Part shown: piece after piece, positions 9,378 to 15,603 of the stretch
How positions within the stretch are numbered: position 1 is the stretch's first letter
Layout of the letters: each line of letters opens with the position of its first letter
NCBI GenBank assembly: GCA_025997455.1
Contig: BNUP01000015.1
Location: forward strand, 1-29,151
Origin: Fibrobacterales bacterium
GTDB lineage: Bacteria > Fibrobacterota > Fibrobacteria > Fibrobacterales > Fibrobacteraceae
Direction of reading: 5' to 3'
Length of the DNA: 29,151 nt
Notes under the pieces: generated by a model
What the model was told of the DNA's origin: nothing
Database searches by the model: none
The model's input: only the letters and a program-made list of their open reading frames with translations
Translations under genes and position numbers: made by a program

Positions 9378-9413
9378 AACAACCCCTATTTGAATACTAT
9401 TACAAAATATATA
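9378..9413 (-). promoter_or_regulatory. Leader with ribosome site and possible -10 of the secreted protein
   Basis: On the minus strand AGGGG lies about 6 nt before the ATG at 9377, preceded by TATATATTTTG at 9413-9403 as a possible -10 box. Unlike most leading genes here, this one has a real 5' leader. The rest of the divergent gap (9414-9471) is A/T-rich with no other clear element. Confidence 0.4.
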
Positions 9414-9471
9414 TAAAAAAATGACAAAGCGGTAAAAAAAATGATAGTTTCCGTTTTTTTTGAAAAAAATT

Positions 9472-9483
9472 TTACTATATTTG
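9472..9483 (+). promoter_or_regulatory. -10-like box before DUF4160
   Basis: TTACTATATTTG ends 5 nt before the ATG at 9489, with no Shine-Dalgarno between. It would drive the DUF4160-DUF2442-TerC run. Confidence 0.6.
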
Positions 9484-9488
9484 CCCCT

Positions 9489-9608
9489 ATGCCTACAATA
9501 TCTATGTTTCAGGGTATTCTCATAAGGATGTATTTGGGGAAAAAGGAACACAATCCGCCTCATATTCACGCATATTTTCAAAAAAGTAAAGCCATTTATA
9601 GGAGTTAA
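9489..9608 (+). CDS. DUF4160 protein, truncated (39 residues)
   Basis: This small gene starts MPTISMFQGILIRMYLGK and continues with EHNPPHIHAYFQKSKAIYRS before a TAA stop. That is the conserved N-terminal half of DUF4160 (MPTIS..., NPPHxHA). Complete family members are about 75-90 residues, with a second half rich in Leu, Trp and Glu that is missing here. The stop codon overlaps the spacer of the AGGAG that serves the next gene, as if the 3' half had been deleted up to that site. DUF4160 and DUF2442 genes are commonly adjacent and are often discussed as toxin-antitoxin-like pairs, though the function is not proven. The product may be inactive; the N-terminal half alone could still bind a partner. 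Confidence 0.75.
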   Translation: MPTISMFQGILIRMYLGKKEHNPPHIHAYFQKSKAIYRS

Positions 9609-9609
9609 A

Positions 9610-9864
9610 ATGTATCCTTCTGTAATTGCAGTAAAACCGTTGGACAATTATCGTCTAAAAATAACTTTTGAAAATGATGAAGTTAAGTGTTTTGATGTAA
9701 ATCCGTATTTGGAAATCGGCATTTTTAAAAAACTTAAAAATAAGGATTTTTTTAGGTCGGTAAAGGTTTCTTTTGACTCTGTTGAATGGGACGGCGGCAT
9801 AGATATTGACCCCGAAGAATTATATGAACAATCCACTTATTTAGAGAAATTACAGAGGAAATAA
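9610..9864 (+). CDS. DUF2442 protein
   Basis: This is an 84-residue protein, normal length for DUF2442. It begins MYPSVIAVKPLDNYRLKI and has the typical features F-x-N-x-E-x-K-x-F-D-V-x-P-Y-L and the later SVKVSFDSVEWDGGIDIDPE with an ELYEQS end. The ATG is one base after the DUF4160 stop and has AGGAG 5 nt upstream, so the two are translationally linked. DUF2442 is a small fold that is usually encoded beside DUF4160; a role as the partner or antitoxin-like half is inference from that association. The next gene (TerC family) starts 2 nt after the stop. Confidence 0.85.
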   Translation: MYPSVIAVKPLDNYRLKITFENDEVKCFDVNPYLEIGIFKKLKNKDFFRSVKVSFDSVEWDGGIDIDPEELYEQSTYLEKLQRK

Positions 9865-9865
9865 T

Positions 9866-10855
9866 ATGCTCGTTTTTTGGATAGGTTTTTTACTGCTTAT
9901 ATTCGCACTGCTCGCCCTCGATTTGGGAGTGCTAAACAAAAATGACCACGAAATCAGTGCAAAAGAGGCTATGCGCTGGACTCTGCTGTGGGTGGCTTGT
10001 GCTATGCTTTTCGGAGTTTTTGTGTATTTTGCCTATTCGGGGCATTGGCTCGGTATCGGAGAAAGCGAGCATTTTGGTAAATTGAGCGGAGCAGATGCGG
10101 CGATAAACTTTCTTTCGGGCTATTTAATAGAAGAGTCGCTCTCGCTCGACAATATTTTTGTGATAGCATTGATAATAAAATCATTCGGCATTCCGCGAGT
10201 TATGCAACATAGAGTGCTTTTTTGGGGTATTTTGGGAGCACTTGTTTTACGCGGGTTTATGATAATTGCAGGTGCGGCGCTAATTGCACAATTTCACGCA
10301 ATATTATATTTCTTTGGGGCGTTTTTAATTTTTACGGCGATAAAAATGGCGGTTTCCAAAAACGACGAGCAGGAGTTTAACCCCGACAAATCAAAGGTTG
10401 TTCGAGCGGTGCGAAAAATTTTTCCCGTTACTTCCAAATTCGACGGACACAATTTTTTTACCCTAAATAACGGAAAAATGGCTGCAACTCCGCTGTTCGT
10501 TGCCCTTATTGTTGTTGAATTTTCGGACTTACTCTTTGCGGTAGATTCAATCCCTGCAATTTTTGCCATAACCACAGACCCGTTTCTCGTTTTTACCTCT
10601 AATATATTTGCAATTATGGGCTTGCGCTCGCTGTATTTTGCGCTCGCGGCTCTAATGGACAAGTTCCGTCATCTGAAAACTTCGCTCGTTTTTATTCTCG
10701 GTTTTGTTGGCGTAAAAATGATTGTGCCTGCATTTGGTCGTTGGTTTGCCTTGCCTGAATGGGCAACTCACCCGCCTGCTTATGCGAGTTTGGTTGTGAT
10801 TTTTGTGTTTTTGGGGCTTGGAGTTTTGGTCTCCGCTATTGAACGGAAAAATTAG
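9866..10855 (+). CDS. TerC/Alx family integral membrane protein
   Basis: This is a 329-residue polytopic protein with about nine hydrophobic segments. The two family signatures are present: the acidic SLDNIFV motif at about residue 93-99 and FAVDSIPAIFAIT at about 223-235. These are thought to bind the metal ion. Relatives (Alx, TerC) act in Mn2+ export or metal homeostasis and, in plants and Bacillus, in helping metal loading of secreted enzymes. Length and motifs are complete. The start is set by GAGG just upstream and by the 1-nt gap after the DUF2442 stop. It sits last in the DUF4160-DUF2442-TerC run; no riboswitch is seen directly before it. The stop is one base from the convergent gene's stop. 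Confidence 0.92.
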   Translation: MLVFWIGFLLLIFALLALDLGVLNKNDHEISAKEAMRWTLLWVACAMLFGVFVYFAYSGHWLGIGESEHFGKLSGADAAINFLSGYLIEESLSLDNIFVIALIIKSFGIPRVMQHRVLFWGILGALVLRGFMIIAGAALIAQFHAILYFFGAFLIFTAIKMAVSKNDEQEFNPDKSKVVRAVRKIFPVTSKFDGHNFFTLNNGKMAATPLFVALIVVEFSDLLFAVDSIPAIFAITTDPFLVFTSNIFAIMGLRSLYFALAALMDKFRHLKTSLVFILGFVGVKMIVPAFGRWFALPEWATHPPAYASLVVIFVFLGLGVLVSAIERKN

Positions 10856-10856
10856 G

Positions 10857-11540
10857 TCAGTCCAAAAATTCCTTCTGCCGACTCTGATAACCGTTGAGGA
10901 AAGTCCAAGAGAATTTTAATCCGATAAACGCTTTATCGGCATTAACATCGCCGCCGTCATCGTAATAACTTATGTTTGGAGCGTGGCTTTTGCTGAGTTC
11001 GTCCCAACCGTCGTGCCGTGCAACTTTGTAACCGCCATAAACACCAACCGAGAGTCGCGGGAGTTGCAAGCGCAATTCTAATTCCAAGTTCAAAGTGGGA
11101 CCGAGAGTGCTTATGACCCTTGCGGTATCGGCTAAACGAATGTTTTGCAATTCAAAACCCGGACCAACCGAAGGAATTATGTTGAAAATAAAATCTTGAG
11201 GGAGAAGTTTGTAGCCCCACATCCAAGTTATACCGTATCCATACCACGAAGTGTTGCCGCGTTCGGGTGTGAGCGGCATAAAATCTATGTCGAACCAAGT
11301 TCTGGCTTTGAGGTATTCCGCACCTATTTCTGCATGCCCGTCTAAATAATACTTTGAATAACTCTTGCCTGTAGCCTCGTTCAAAAAGCGAAGTGCGGTT
11401 GAACGCATATTGCTAAAATCACCTTTGAGCGACACAAAGCCGCGCACCAAATCTTTATCATAGATGTTGTCGGCTGCAAAGGCTTGAGTGCAAAGAACGA
11501 AAATCGCCGCGAGGAGCAAATTTTTTGAGGAAATACGCAT
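10857..11540 (-). CDS. Outer-membrane-type protein with signal peptide
   Basis: This is a 227-residue protein. The ATG at 11540 is chosen because it starts a clean signal peptide (MRISSKNLLLAAIFVLCTQAFA, A) and has the -10-like box 5 nt upstream; the open frame continues to 11564 without another good start. The mature part alternates short amphipathic stretches with Tyr/Trp/Gly (RTWFDIDFMPL, YGYGITWMWGYKLL, LELELRLQLPRLSVGVYGGYKV), consistent with an eight- to ten-stranded beta-barrel. I cannot place it in a named family. The C-terminus is charged (SRQKEFLD) rather than aromatic. It is convergent with the TerC gene, with a single base between stops. Confidence 0.7.
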   Translation of the reverse strand: MRISSKNLLLAAIFVLCTQAFAADNIYDKDLVRGFVSLKGDFSNMRSTALRFLNEATGKSYSKYYLDGHAEIGAEYLKARTWFDIDFMPLTPERGNTSWYGYGITWMWGYKLLPQDFIFNIIPSVGPGFELQNIRLADTARVISTLGPTLNLELELRLQLPRLSVGVYGGYKVARHDGWDELSKSHAPNISYYDDGGDVNADKAFIGLKFSWTFLNGYQSRQKEFLD

Positions 11541-11545
11541 AAGGG

Positions 11546-11556
11546 AAATGTAGAAA
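11546..11556 (-). promoter_or_regulatory. -10-like box of the 11540 gene
   Basis: Minus-strand TTTCTACATTT ends 5 nt before the ATG at 11540. There is no ribosome site. The heptad tract at 11571-11605 lies directly upstream, in the position of a -35 region. Confidence 0.6.
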
Positions 11557-11570
11557 CTTTGCAATGCAAG

Positions 11571-11605
11571 GTAGGGTGTAGGGTGTAGGGTGTGGGGTGT
11601 AGAGT
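11571..11605 (-). repeat. Heptanucleotide tandem tract (GTAGGGT)3-type
   Basis: On the plus strand the tract reads GTAGGGT three times, then GTGGGGT and GTAGAGT. Four G runs of at least three, separated by 4 nt, could form a G-quadruplex. The C-rich strand reads toward the gene at 11540. Confidence 0.8.
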
Positions 11606-11655
11606 TTGTAGGGGCGTGGTTTTTAACCCGCCCGTATCATTGTAGGGGCGGCATT
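11606..11655. repeat. TGTAGGGGCG-type short hairpin repeats
   Basis: Two copies start at about 11608 and 11641. The first forms a GGGCG...GGTT / AACC...CGCCC hairpin with a one-base bulge. Related sequences lie at 11825-11850 and 16738-16760 (the latter reversed). Confidence 0.6.
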
Positions 11656-11802
11656 TAGTAGGCTCTGAAGAACTCGTTAAGAGGTCGTCAGAGCCTACTA
11701 AGCGACACGAGCAACCTGTATTTTATGCAAATTTAAGTGGTTGCCGTCGTCTCAGAAGAACTCCTTATTTTATGAGACAAAGTTTGGGGAGTTCTTCAGA
11801 GA
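11656..11802. repeat. Three-hairpin intergenic element, copy A
   Basis: Hairpin 1 pairs 11656-11668 with 11688-11700 (13 bp, TAGTAGGCTCTGA arm), with an inner CTC/GAG. Hairpin 2 pairs GCAACC 11711-11716 with 11739-11744, with CGAC/GTCG outside (11703-11706 and 11746-11749). Hairpin 3 pairs 11750-11764 with 11788-11802 with one A-A mismatch. Copy B at 20444-20592 has the same order and spacing but different stem sequences; the loops (TATGCAAATTT; CTTATTTTATGAGA) are conserved. It lies between the ends of two minus-strand genes and their neighbours, downstream of the RCK gene. No T-run follows the hairpins, so it is not a standard terminator. Confidence 0.8.
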
Positions 11803-11924
11803 TTACTCTGCCGCCCGTTTTGTGGTAGGGGCGAATAGTATTCGCCCGTTTAGCATTGCAAGGGTGAGGGGGAATGCAACGCAGAGTTGCGTGAGGCATT
11901 TATGCCGACCCAAAGGGGCACGCC
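11803..11924. other. Train of short hairpins downstream of the RCK gene
   Basis: This gene-free stretch has several small inverted repeats: GGGCGAA/TTCGCCC (11829-11847), ACGCA/TGCGT and GGCAT/ATGCC. It ends in a reversed TGTAGGGCGTG motif that supplies the TAG stop of the RCK gene at 11925-11927. No coding sequence is supported. It could act in 3'-end formation for the minus-strand gene. Confidence 0.5.
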
Positions 11925-12584
11925 CTACATCTTATCTAATGCGGCGTTGGGACCGAACAATAATATGGTGTCGCCTTCGGTGAATTTGTGTTGGGCTTTG
12001 GGAACTGCGTTCATTTTTCCGCTCTCACCCTCGGTAATTGCGAGAATTTGCACGCCGAATTTGTTTATAAGGTTTGCCTCAATAAGAGTTTTACCCACTA
12101 AATTTTCGGGACATTTCCATTCCATAACGGAATAACCTTCCATTAGAGGCATAAAATCCAAAATATTCGGGCGACCTATCTTGTCGAGTTTGCCTGCAAG
12201 TTCAATTGCCATATCCCTTTCTGGCTGAAAAATATGTTCGGGCTTGAGACCTATTTTTTCGAGTATTGCGGCGTGAATATCGCTTGAGGCTTTTACCACA
12301 ATATTTTGAGCACCCATTTCTTTTAAGTTTAGAACCGTGATGAGCGAATTTTCAAGTGCTCCAATGCATACAATTATAAAATCGGCTTTTGCAATGGGAA
12401 AGCCCTGCAGAATTTTTTTTCGCGAACAATCGGCGACCAATGCCTGCGATACAAACGGCGTAATATCTTGGACAATTTCCTCTTTTTCGTCTATTGCAAG
12501 GACAGTGTGCCCAAGCGTTGAAAGTTGTTTGGCGAGGAATATTCCCGTGCTGCCGAGACCTATAACTATGAATTGTTTGGACAT
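11925..12584 (-). CDS. ktrA: TrkA/KtrA-type potassium channel RCK subunit
   Basis: This is a 219-residue cytoplasmic regulatory subunit of a Ktr/Trk-type K+ uptake system. An RCK N-terminal Rossmann domain starts with VIGLGSTGIFLAKQL (GxGxxG dinucleotide/ATP site) and has D31 at the end of the second strand (LAIDEKEE). An RCK C-terminal domain follows (about 135-219: NLVGKTLIEANLINKFGVQILAI, ending FTEGDTILLFGP). A single RCK pair of this length fits KtrA rather than the double-length TrkA of enterics. The membrane partner (KtrB/TrkH) is not in the window. The ATG overlaps the aminotransferase stop by 1 nt (TAATG) and has GAGGT 6 nt upstream, so the two are one operon. Its stop codon lies within a TGTAGGG-type repeat. 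Confidence 0.9.
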   Translation of the reverse strand: MSKQFIVIGLGSTGIFLAKQLSTLGHTVLAIDEKEEIVQDITPFVSQALVADCSRKKILQGFPIAKADFIIVCIGALENSLITVLNLKEMGAQNIVVKASSDIHAAILEKIGLKPEHIFQPERDMAIELAGKLDKIGRPNILDFMPLMEGYSVMEWKCPENLVGKTLIEANLINKFGVQILAITEGESGKMNAVPKAQHKFTEGDTILLFGPNAALDKM

Positions 12585-13882
12585 TATGACCTCACATATT
12601 CCTTTATCGCATCCCGCAGAGTGTTAAACACCTTCCGCAGTTCCTCTTCGTCTTCCTCCAAAAGCGTTATGCGAAAACCCTGCAAATCTGAGCAAAAACT
12701 GCTCACCGGCACAACGCAAATTCCCGTTGCCCCCAAGAGGTAATACACAAAGCGATAATCGGAACTCACGCCTCTGCACCATTCCTCAACTTTTTCTTTT
12801 ATTTTTGGATTGGAAATGGGGAGGGTTTGGCTGTTGTTCAAAACTCCGTCTTTGAAAATTATCGAGTTGTAGAACGCGCCGAATGTGGGGTTAAATGTGA
12901 GTTCGGGGACTTCACCGAGAATGCTGTTTATGAGTGCACTTCGCTTGCCGATGCGTTCGTTTAAGTTCGTGCGGTGCGTTTCAAAGCGCGGGTCGCCGAG
13001 TATGAGCGGGAGGGCGAGTTGAGGCAGCGTTGTGGAACATACTTCTACCATTTTTGCATTGTCGAGTGCGTTACAAAAAGAGTTAAATTCCGGATCTTTA
13101 TCTCGGTTGTAAAATTCCATCCAACCGCAGCGCGACCCGGGCCAAGGCACTTCTTTGGAAAGTCCCTTCATCGCTATTCCCGGAATGTCCTCAATGTATT
13201 CGGCAAGTGCATAAGACCTCGCTCCGTTATACACAATTTTATTGTAAATTTCGTCTGAAATAACAAATAATTTGTATTCCCGTGCAATTGCGACAATTTT
13301 TTTTAGCGTTTCGAGCGGATATACCATTCCCGTTGGATTATCGGGGTTGATAATTAAAATTCCCACAATATTTGGGTTATATTTCACCTTATTTTCTAAC
13401 TCTTCCAAGTCGGGATACCAATGGTTGCTCGGATTTAAGCGGTAGGTGATGGGTTCCGTGTTTGCGTGCGCCGCCTCTGCGGAGGAATGCGTGCTGTATG
13501 CGGGTGAAGGTCCAATCAGTCGGCTTGTCGCATCTAAAAGTTGATAAGCGGTTGAAATTGCATCGCCCATTCCGTTAAAAAATAAAATATCTTCGGCGGT
13601 AATTTGTACTCCGCCAGATTTGTTGGTCTGTTCCGCGATAAACTCGCGAGTCGCCAAAATTCCCTTTGACGGGCAGTAGCCGTATGATCTGTTCTGCTGT
13701 GCCAAGTCGGCAACAATGTCCTTTACCCACACGGGCAGTTGGCATTTTTTTTCTATAGGATCGCCTATGTTTTCCCAATGCACCGAAAGCCCAAACGATT
13801 TTAGCAAATTCGCCTTTTTCACAATTTCGCGAATCTCATACTTAAATTCCTTTGACCCTTCGGAAAGAAGTTTTTTGCGCAT
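12584..13882 (-). CDS. PLP-dependent aminotransferase, class I/II (AlaA-like)
   Basis: This is a 432-residue fold-type I aminotransferase. The start is ATG 13882, just after the -10-like box; the frame upstream to 13906 is not needed. Key residues are the INPDNPTG motif (N182), SDEIY (D210, Y213), the PLP Schiff-base lysine K243 in GLSKEVPWPGSRCGW, R251 for phosphate, and a C-terminal FRITLLE arginine for the substrate carboxylate. The sequence resembles the larger alanine/valine-pyruvate-type transaminases (wide active-site loop SKEVPWPG), but the amino-acid specificity cannot be read from sequence. It is the first gene of a two-gene unit with the RCK subunit; no metabolic link between the two is evident. 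Confidence 0.9.
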   Translation of the reverse strand: MRKKLLSEGSKEFKYEIREIVKKANLLKSFGLSVHWENIGDPIEKKCQLPVWVKDIVADLAQQNRSYGYCPSKGILATREFIAEQTNKSGGVQITAEDILFFNGMGDAISTAYQLLDATSRLIGPSPAYSTHSSAEAAHANTEPITYRLNPSNHWYPDLEELENKVKYNPNIVGILIINPDNPTGMVYPLETLKKIVAIAREYKLFVISDEIYNKIVYNGARSYALAEYIEDIPGIAMKGLSKEVPWPGSRCGWMEFYNRDKDPEFNSFCNALDNAKMVEVCSTTLPQLALPLILGDPRFETHRTNLNERIGKRSALINSILGEVPELTFNPTFGAFYNSIIFKDGVLNNSQTLPISNPKIKEKVEEWCRGVSSDYRFVYYLLGATGICVVPVSSFCSDLQGFRITLLEEDEEELRKVFNTLRDAIKEYVRS

Positions 13883-13888
13883 AAGGGG

Positions 13889-13898
13889 AAGGTAGAAA
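13889..13898 (-). promoter_or_regulatory. -10-like box of the aminotransferase/RCK unit
   Basis: Minus-strand TTTCTACCTT ends 6 nt before the ATG at 13882, with no Shine-Dalgarno. A heptad tract lies about 20 nt further upstream. Confidence 0.6.
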
Positions 13899-13918
13899 GT
13901 TTGCACGCGACGATGCAG

Positions 13919-14002
13919 GTAGGGTATAGGGCGTGGCGTGTAGGGTGTGGGGTGTTGGGTATAGGGTGTGGGGTGTAGGGAGTGTAAAGTTGAGAGTGGG
14001 GA
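13919..14002 (-). repeat. Heptanucleotide tandem tract, 12 units
   Basis: There are twelve consecutive 7-nt units of the form GTRGGGT (for example GTAGGGT, ATAGGGC, GTGGGGT, GTTGGGT), decaying at the far end to GTGTAAA and GTTGAGA. The tract fills nearly all the gap between the rsmG stop (14005) and the aminotransferase promoter. The C-rich strand reads toward the aminotransferase. Confidence 0.85.
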
Positions 14003-14004
14003 GG

Positions 14005-14673
14005 CTACTTATCTCTTTTTGCCACCACCAAAACACGGTTTTGCTCGGTGTTGGGTATATCATAAAAATGAGTCTCTGCTATTTTATAATCCCCCCCGTT
14101 TTCCCAAGCAGATAGTTCGTCTTTCACCGCAGGACCCTTCATAAAATATGCCAAACCGCCAACTTTAAGCGCACCGCCTATTCTCGGCAATGTCTCGGCA
14201 ATGCTCCCGAAGGCTCGGCAAATTACGCCATCTACTTCTTTATGCATTGAGGAACTTGTCACTTTATGCGGAAAAACGGATATATTTTTTAAGTTTAATT
14301 TTTCAATTACCATTTGCAAAAATTCCACCCTGTGCGGGCGCGGTTCGCAAAGCGTTAAGTCGATATGCGGATTTACAAGTTTTAGCGGAATACCGGGAAA
14401 ACCCGCTCCCGACCCTATATCGAGCATTCTGTCGGGAAATTTTTTAACAAATGAGTTAATAATTATACAGTCGGCGTAGTGCCGTTCAACTATGCTTTCA
14501 AATGCGTTCAGGCGGGTGAGATCTTGGTCTGCGTTGTTTTCTCTAAGGAGGCAATGGTAGAGCCAAAGTTTATCGAGCGTTTCATTTTTTAACTCAATAC
14601 CATAATAGCGGAGCAGCGTTCCCAAACTCTGCCGAGAGGGTTTTAGTCTATGCCCGTGAAAAAGCGGAAACAT
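14005..14673 (-). CDS. rsmG: 16S rRNA (guanine-527-N7)-methyltransferase RsmG
   Basis: This is a 222-residue SAM-dependent methyltransferase that methylates G527 of 16S rRNA in the small subunit. The family hallmark, motif I MLDIGSGAGFPGIPLKLVNP, is at about residue 82-101 and is preceded by RHYADC. Later blocks LCEPRPHRVEFL and VICRAFGS match RsmG (the ExxxxK/R-F-L and SRA-like segments). The N-terminal 20 residues (MFPLFHGHRLKPS...) are slightly longer than usual. The ATG at 14673 is supported by the -10-like box TTTCTATCTT 7 nt before it. Unlike many bacteria, no mnmG, parA or parB neighbour is present. Confidence 0.9.
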   Translation of the reverse strand: MFPLFHGHRLKPSRQSLGTLLRYYGIELKNETLDKLWLYHCLLRENNADQDLTRLNAFESIVERHYADCIIINSFVKKFPDRMLDIGSGAGFPGIPLKLVNPHIDLTLCEPRPHRVEFLQMVIEKLNLKNISVFPHKVTSSSMHKEVDGVICRAFGSIAETLPRIGGALKVGGLAYFMKGPAVKDELSAWENGGDYKIAETHFYDIPNTEQNRVLVVAKRDK

Positions 14674-14680
14674 AATGAGG

Positions 14681-14690
14681 AAGATAGAAA
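14681..14690 (-). promoter_or_regulatory. -10-like box before rsmG
   Basis: Minus-strand TTTCTATCTT ends 7 nt before the rsmG ATG at 14673. No ribosome site is seen. Confidence 0.55.
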
Positions 14691-14696
14691 CTATAG

Positions 14697-14746
14697 TAGT
14701 ATCTGAAGAACTCGATAAGAGATCGTCTGAGCCTACTAAGCGACAC
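14697..14746. repeat. Three-hairpin element, partial copy C (hairpin 1 only)
   Basis: It closely matches the first hairpin of copy A (11656-11706), including AGAACTCGATAAGAG, GAGCCTACTAAGCGACAC. The 5' arm is shortened by three bases so the stem is imperfect. It ends abruptly at the stop codon of the DUF4416 gene. Hairpins 2 and 3 are absent. Confidence 0.75.
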
Positions 14747-15249
14747 TATATATCAAATTTATACTTTTCCCGAATAATCAGCAAATCTCGTTTGTATATG
14801 TTTTCCTTAAAATCGGCAAAAGCCCAAGCAGTCGGGTAAAAATTGCCCTTTGCATAAGTTAAAAGCATATCGAGCCAAATGTTGTCTCCCATATATAATT
14901 TGAACGGTCCCCGCTTTGTTGAAGGCAAAACGACTTTATCGGTATCCATATAACCTATATCAATATTTAAAACTCTGCCGCCGCCCCTTTTGAACCGCCC
15001 TTCTAACTCTATAGACTTTCTCTTAAATTCCCCTATATTTTCAGGTGCAATTAAACCCTTAAACGAAATTACAGTTCTGTAAAGACCCTGCCCCATTTCC
15101 CTCTCATAATAATTTGTTTTGTCAAAGGGAAAAAAATCTCCAAAATGCTCCACCTCGCCAAAAAACTCCGCAAGTGCAGACACCCACTCCTCCTCCCACT
15201 TTTTTTGCGGCAGCAACACAAACGCCAAAAGTTTCGCAAGGTAAGGCAT
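14746..15249 (-). CDS. DUF4416 protein
   Basis: This is a 167-residue protein matching the DUF4416 pattern: LFAxLL-like N-terminus (KLLAFVLLPQ), then FGEVEHFGDFFPFDKTNYYEREMG, GLYRTVISFKGLI, the block LNIDIGYMDTDKVVLPSTK and LLTYAKGNFYPTAWAFADF. Family members of this size occur in several anaerobic phyla and have no known function. The ATG at 15249 is chosen because the -10-like box ends 6 nt before it and the upstream frame (to 15354) runs through heptad repeats. The stop codon touches the partial hairpin element C, and rsmG follows on the same strand with its own promoter-like box. Confidence 0.85.
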   Translation of the reverse strand: MPYLAKLLAFVLLPQKKWEEEWVSALAEFFGEVEHFGDFFPFDKTNYYEREMGQGLYRTVISFKGLIAPENIGEFKRKSIELEGRFKRGGGRVLNIDIGYMDTDKVVLPSTKRGPFKLYMGDNIWLDMLLTYAKGNFYPTAWAFADFKENIYKRDLLIIREKYKFDI

Positions 15250-15255
15250 TGGGGG

Positions 15256-15265
15256 AAGGTAGAAA
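15256..15265 (-). promoter_or_regulatory. -10-like box before DUF4416
   Basis: Minus-strand TTTCTACCTT ends 6 nt before the ATG at 15249, with a heptad tract directly upstream. Confidence 0.6.
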
Positions 15266-15266
15266 T

Positions 15267-15301
15267 GTGGGGTATGGGGTGTGGCGTGTAGGGTGTGGGG
15301 A
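15267..15301 (-). repeat. Heptanucleotide tandem tract
   Basis: Five units: GTGGGGT, ATGGGGT, GTGGCGT, GTAGGGT, GTGGGGA. The C-rich strand reads into the DUF4416 gene and the tract abuts its -10 box. Confidence 0.75.
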
Positions 15302-15366
15302 AACTTGGCAGTGCAGGCGGGGAGAGGGGAGAAGGTGAAAGGTAAATTCAGCATTGCAAAAAAGGA

Positions 15367-15390
15367 TATAGGGTGTAGGGTGTGGGGTAT
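15367..15390 (-). repeat. Heptanucleotide tandem tract, short
   Basis: Three units, ATAGGGT, GTAGGGT, GTGGGGT, lie about 65 nt beyond the previous tract in the same orientation. The rest of the gap (15302-15366) is G-rich with no clear gene. Confidence 0.7.
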
Positions 15391-15430
15391 GAACCCTTCA
15401 CTGCCGAGTTAGTCGCAAACCTAACCCAAA

Positions 15431-15467
15431 ACTTAAACTTAAAGTAAAACTTAAACCACAACTTAAA
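15431..15467 (+). promoter_or_regulatory. Repeated ACTTAAA boxes, possible activator sites
   Basis: ACTTAAA occurs at 15431, 15449 and 15461 in a short A-rich stretch, about 55-90 nt upstream of the sigma-54 -24 element. This is where enhancer-binding activators of sigma-54 usually bind. The assignment is inference from position and repetition only. Confidence 0.3.
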
Positions 15468-15522
15468 ACAAACCTTAGACCGAAAAATTTTTCTGCATTT
15501 TACCCCGAAAAAATTAAAGTTT

Positions 15523-15537
15523 TGGCACAAACATTGC
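15523..15537 (+). promoter_or_regulatory. Sigma-54 (RpoN) -24/-12 promoter of flagellin
   Basis: TTGGCAC-N5-TTGCA is a complete match to the sigma-54 consensus (TGGCAC at 15523-15528, TTGC at 15534-15537, correct 5-nt spacer). It lies about 66 nt before the flagellin ATG. Flagellin transcription should therefore need RpoN and an AAA+ activator. Confidence 0.9.
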
Positions 15538-15559
15538 ACTATAACAAGCGAAGGAACAA

Positions 15560-15584
15560 AAGGAACTTTTGATTGGAGTTCCTT
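15560..15584 (+). promoter_or_regulatory. Leader hairpin of flagellin mRNA
   Basis: AAGGAACT (15560-15567) pairs perfectly with AGTTCCTT (15577-15584) around a 9-nt loop. GGA occurs in the leader at four places, including the AGGAG ribosome site at about 15594. The arrangement is reminiscent of CsrA-controlled flagellin leaders, but no csrA is in the window. Confidence 0.45.
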
Positions 15585-15603
15585 AACAGACAAAGGAGTT
15601 GTT

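Noticed and set aside
9378..9647. N-terminal extension of the secreted protein to 9647
   Set aside because: It runs through the DUF4160 gene and the divergent promoter region, has no domain, and would hide a clear signal peptide at 9377.
11656..11802. Retron or group II intron RNA
   Set aside because: No reverse transcriptase gene in the window and no matching conserved domain; the element recurs as a plain intergenic repeat.
11656..11802. Integron attC site
   Set aside because: The core RYYYAAC/GTTRRRY ends and an integrase are missing.
13919..14002. Telomere-like repeat suggesting a linear replicon end
   Set aside because: The tracts are internal, short and variable, and flanked by normal genes on both sides.
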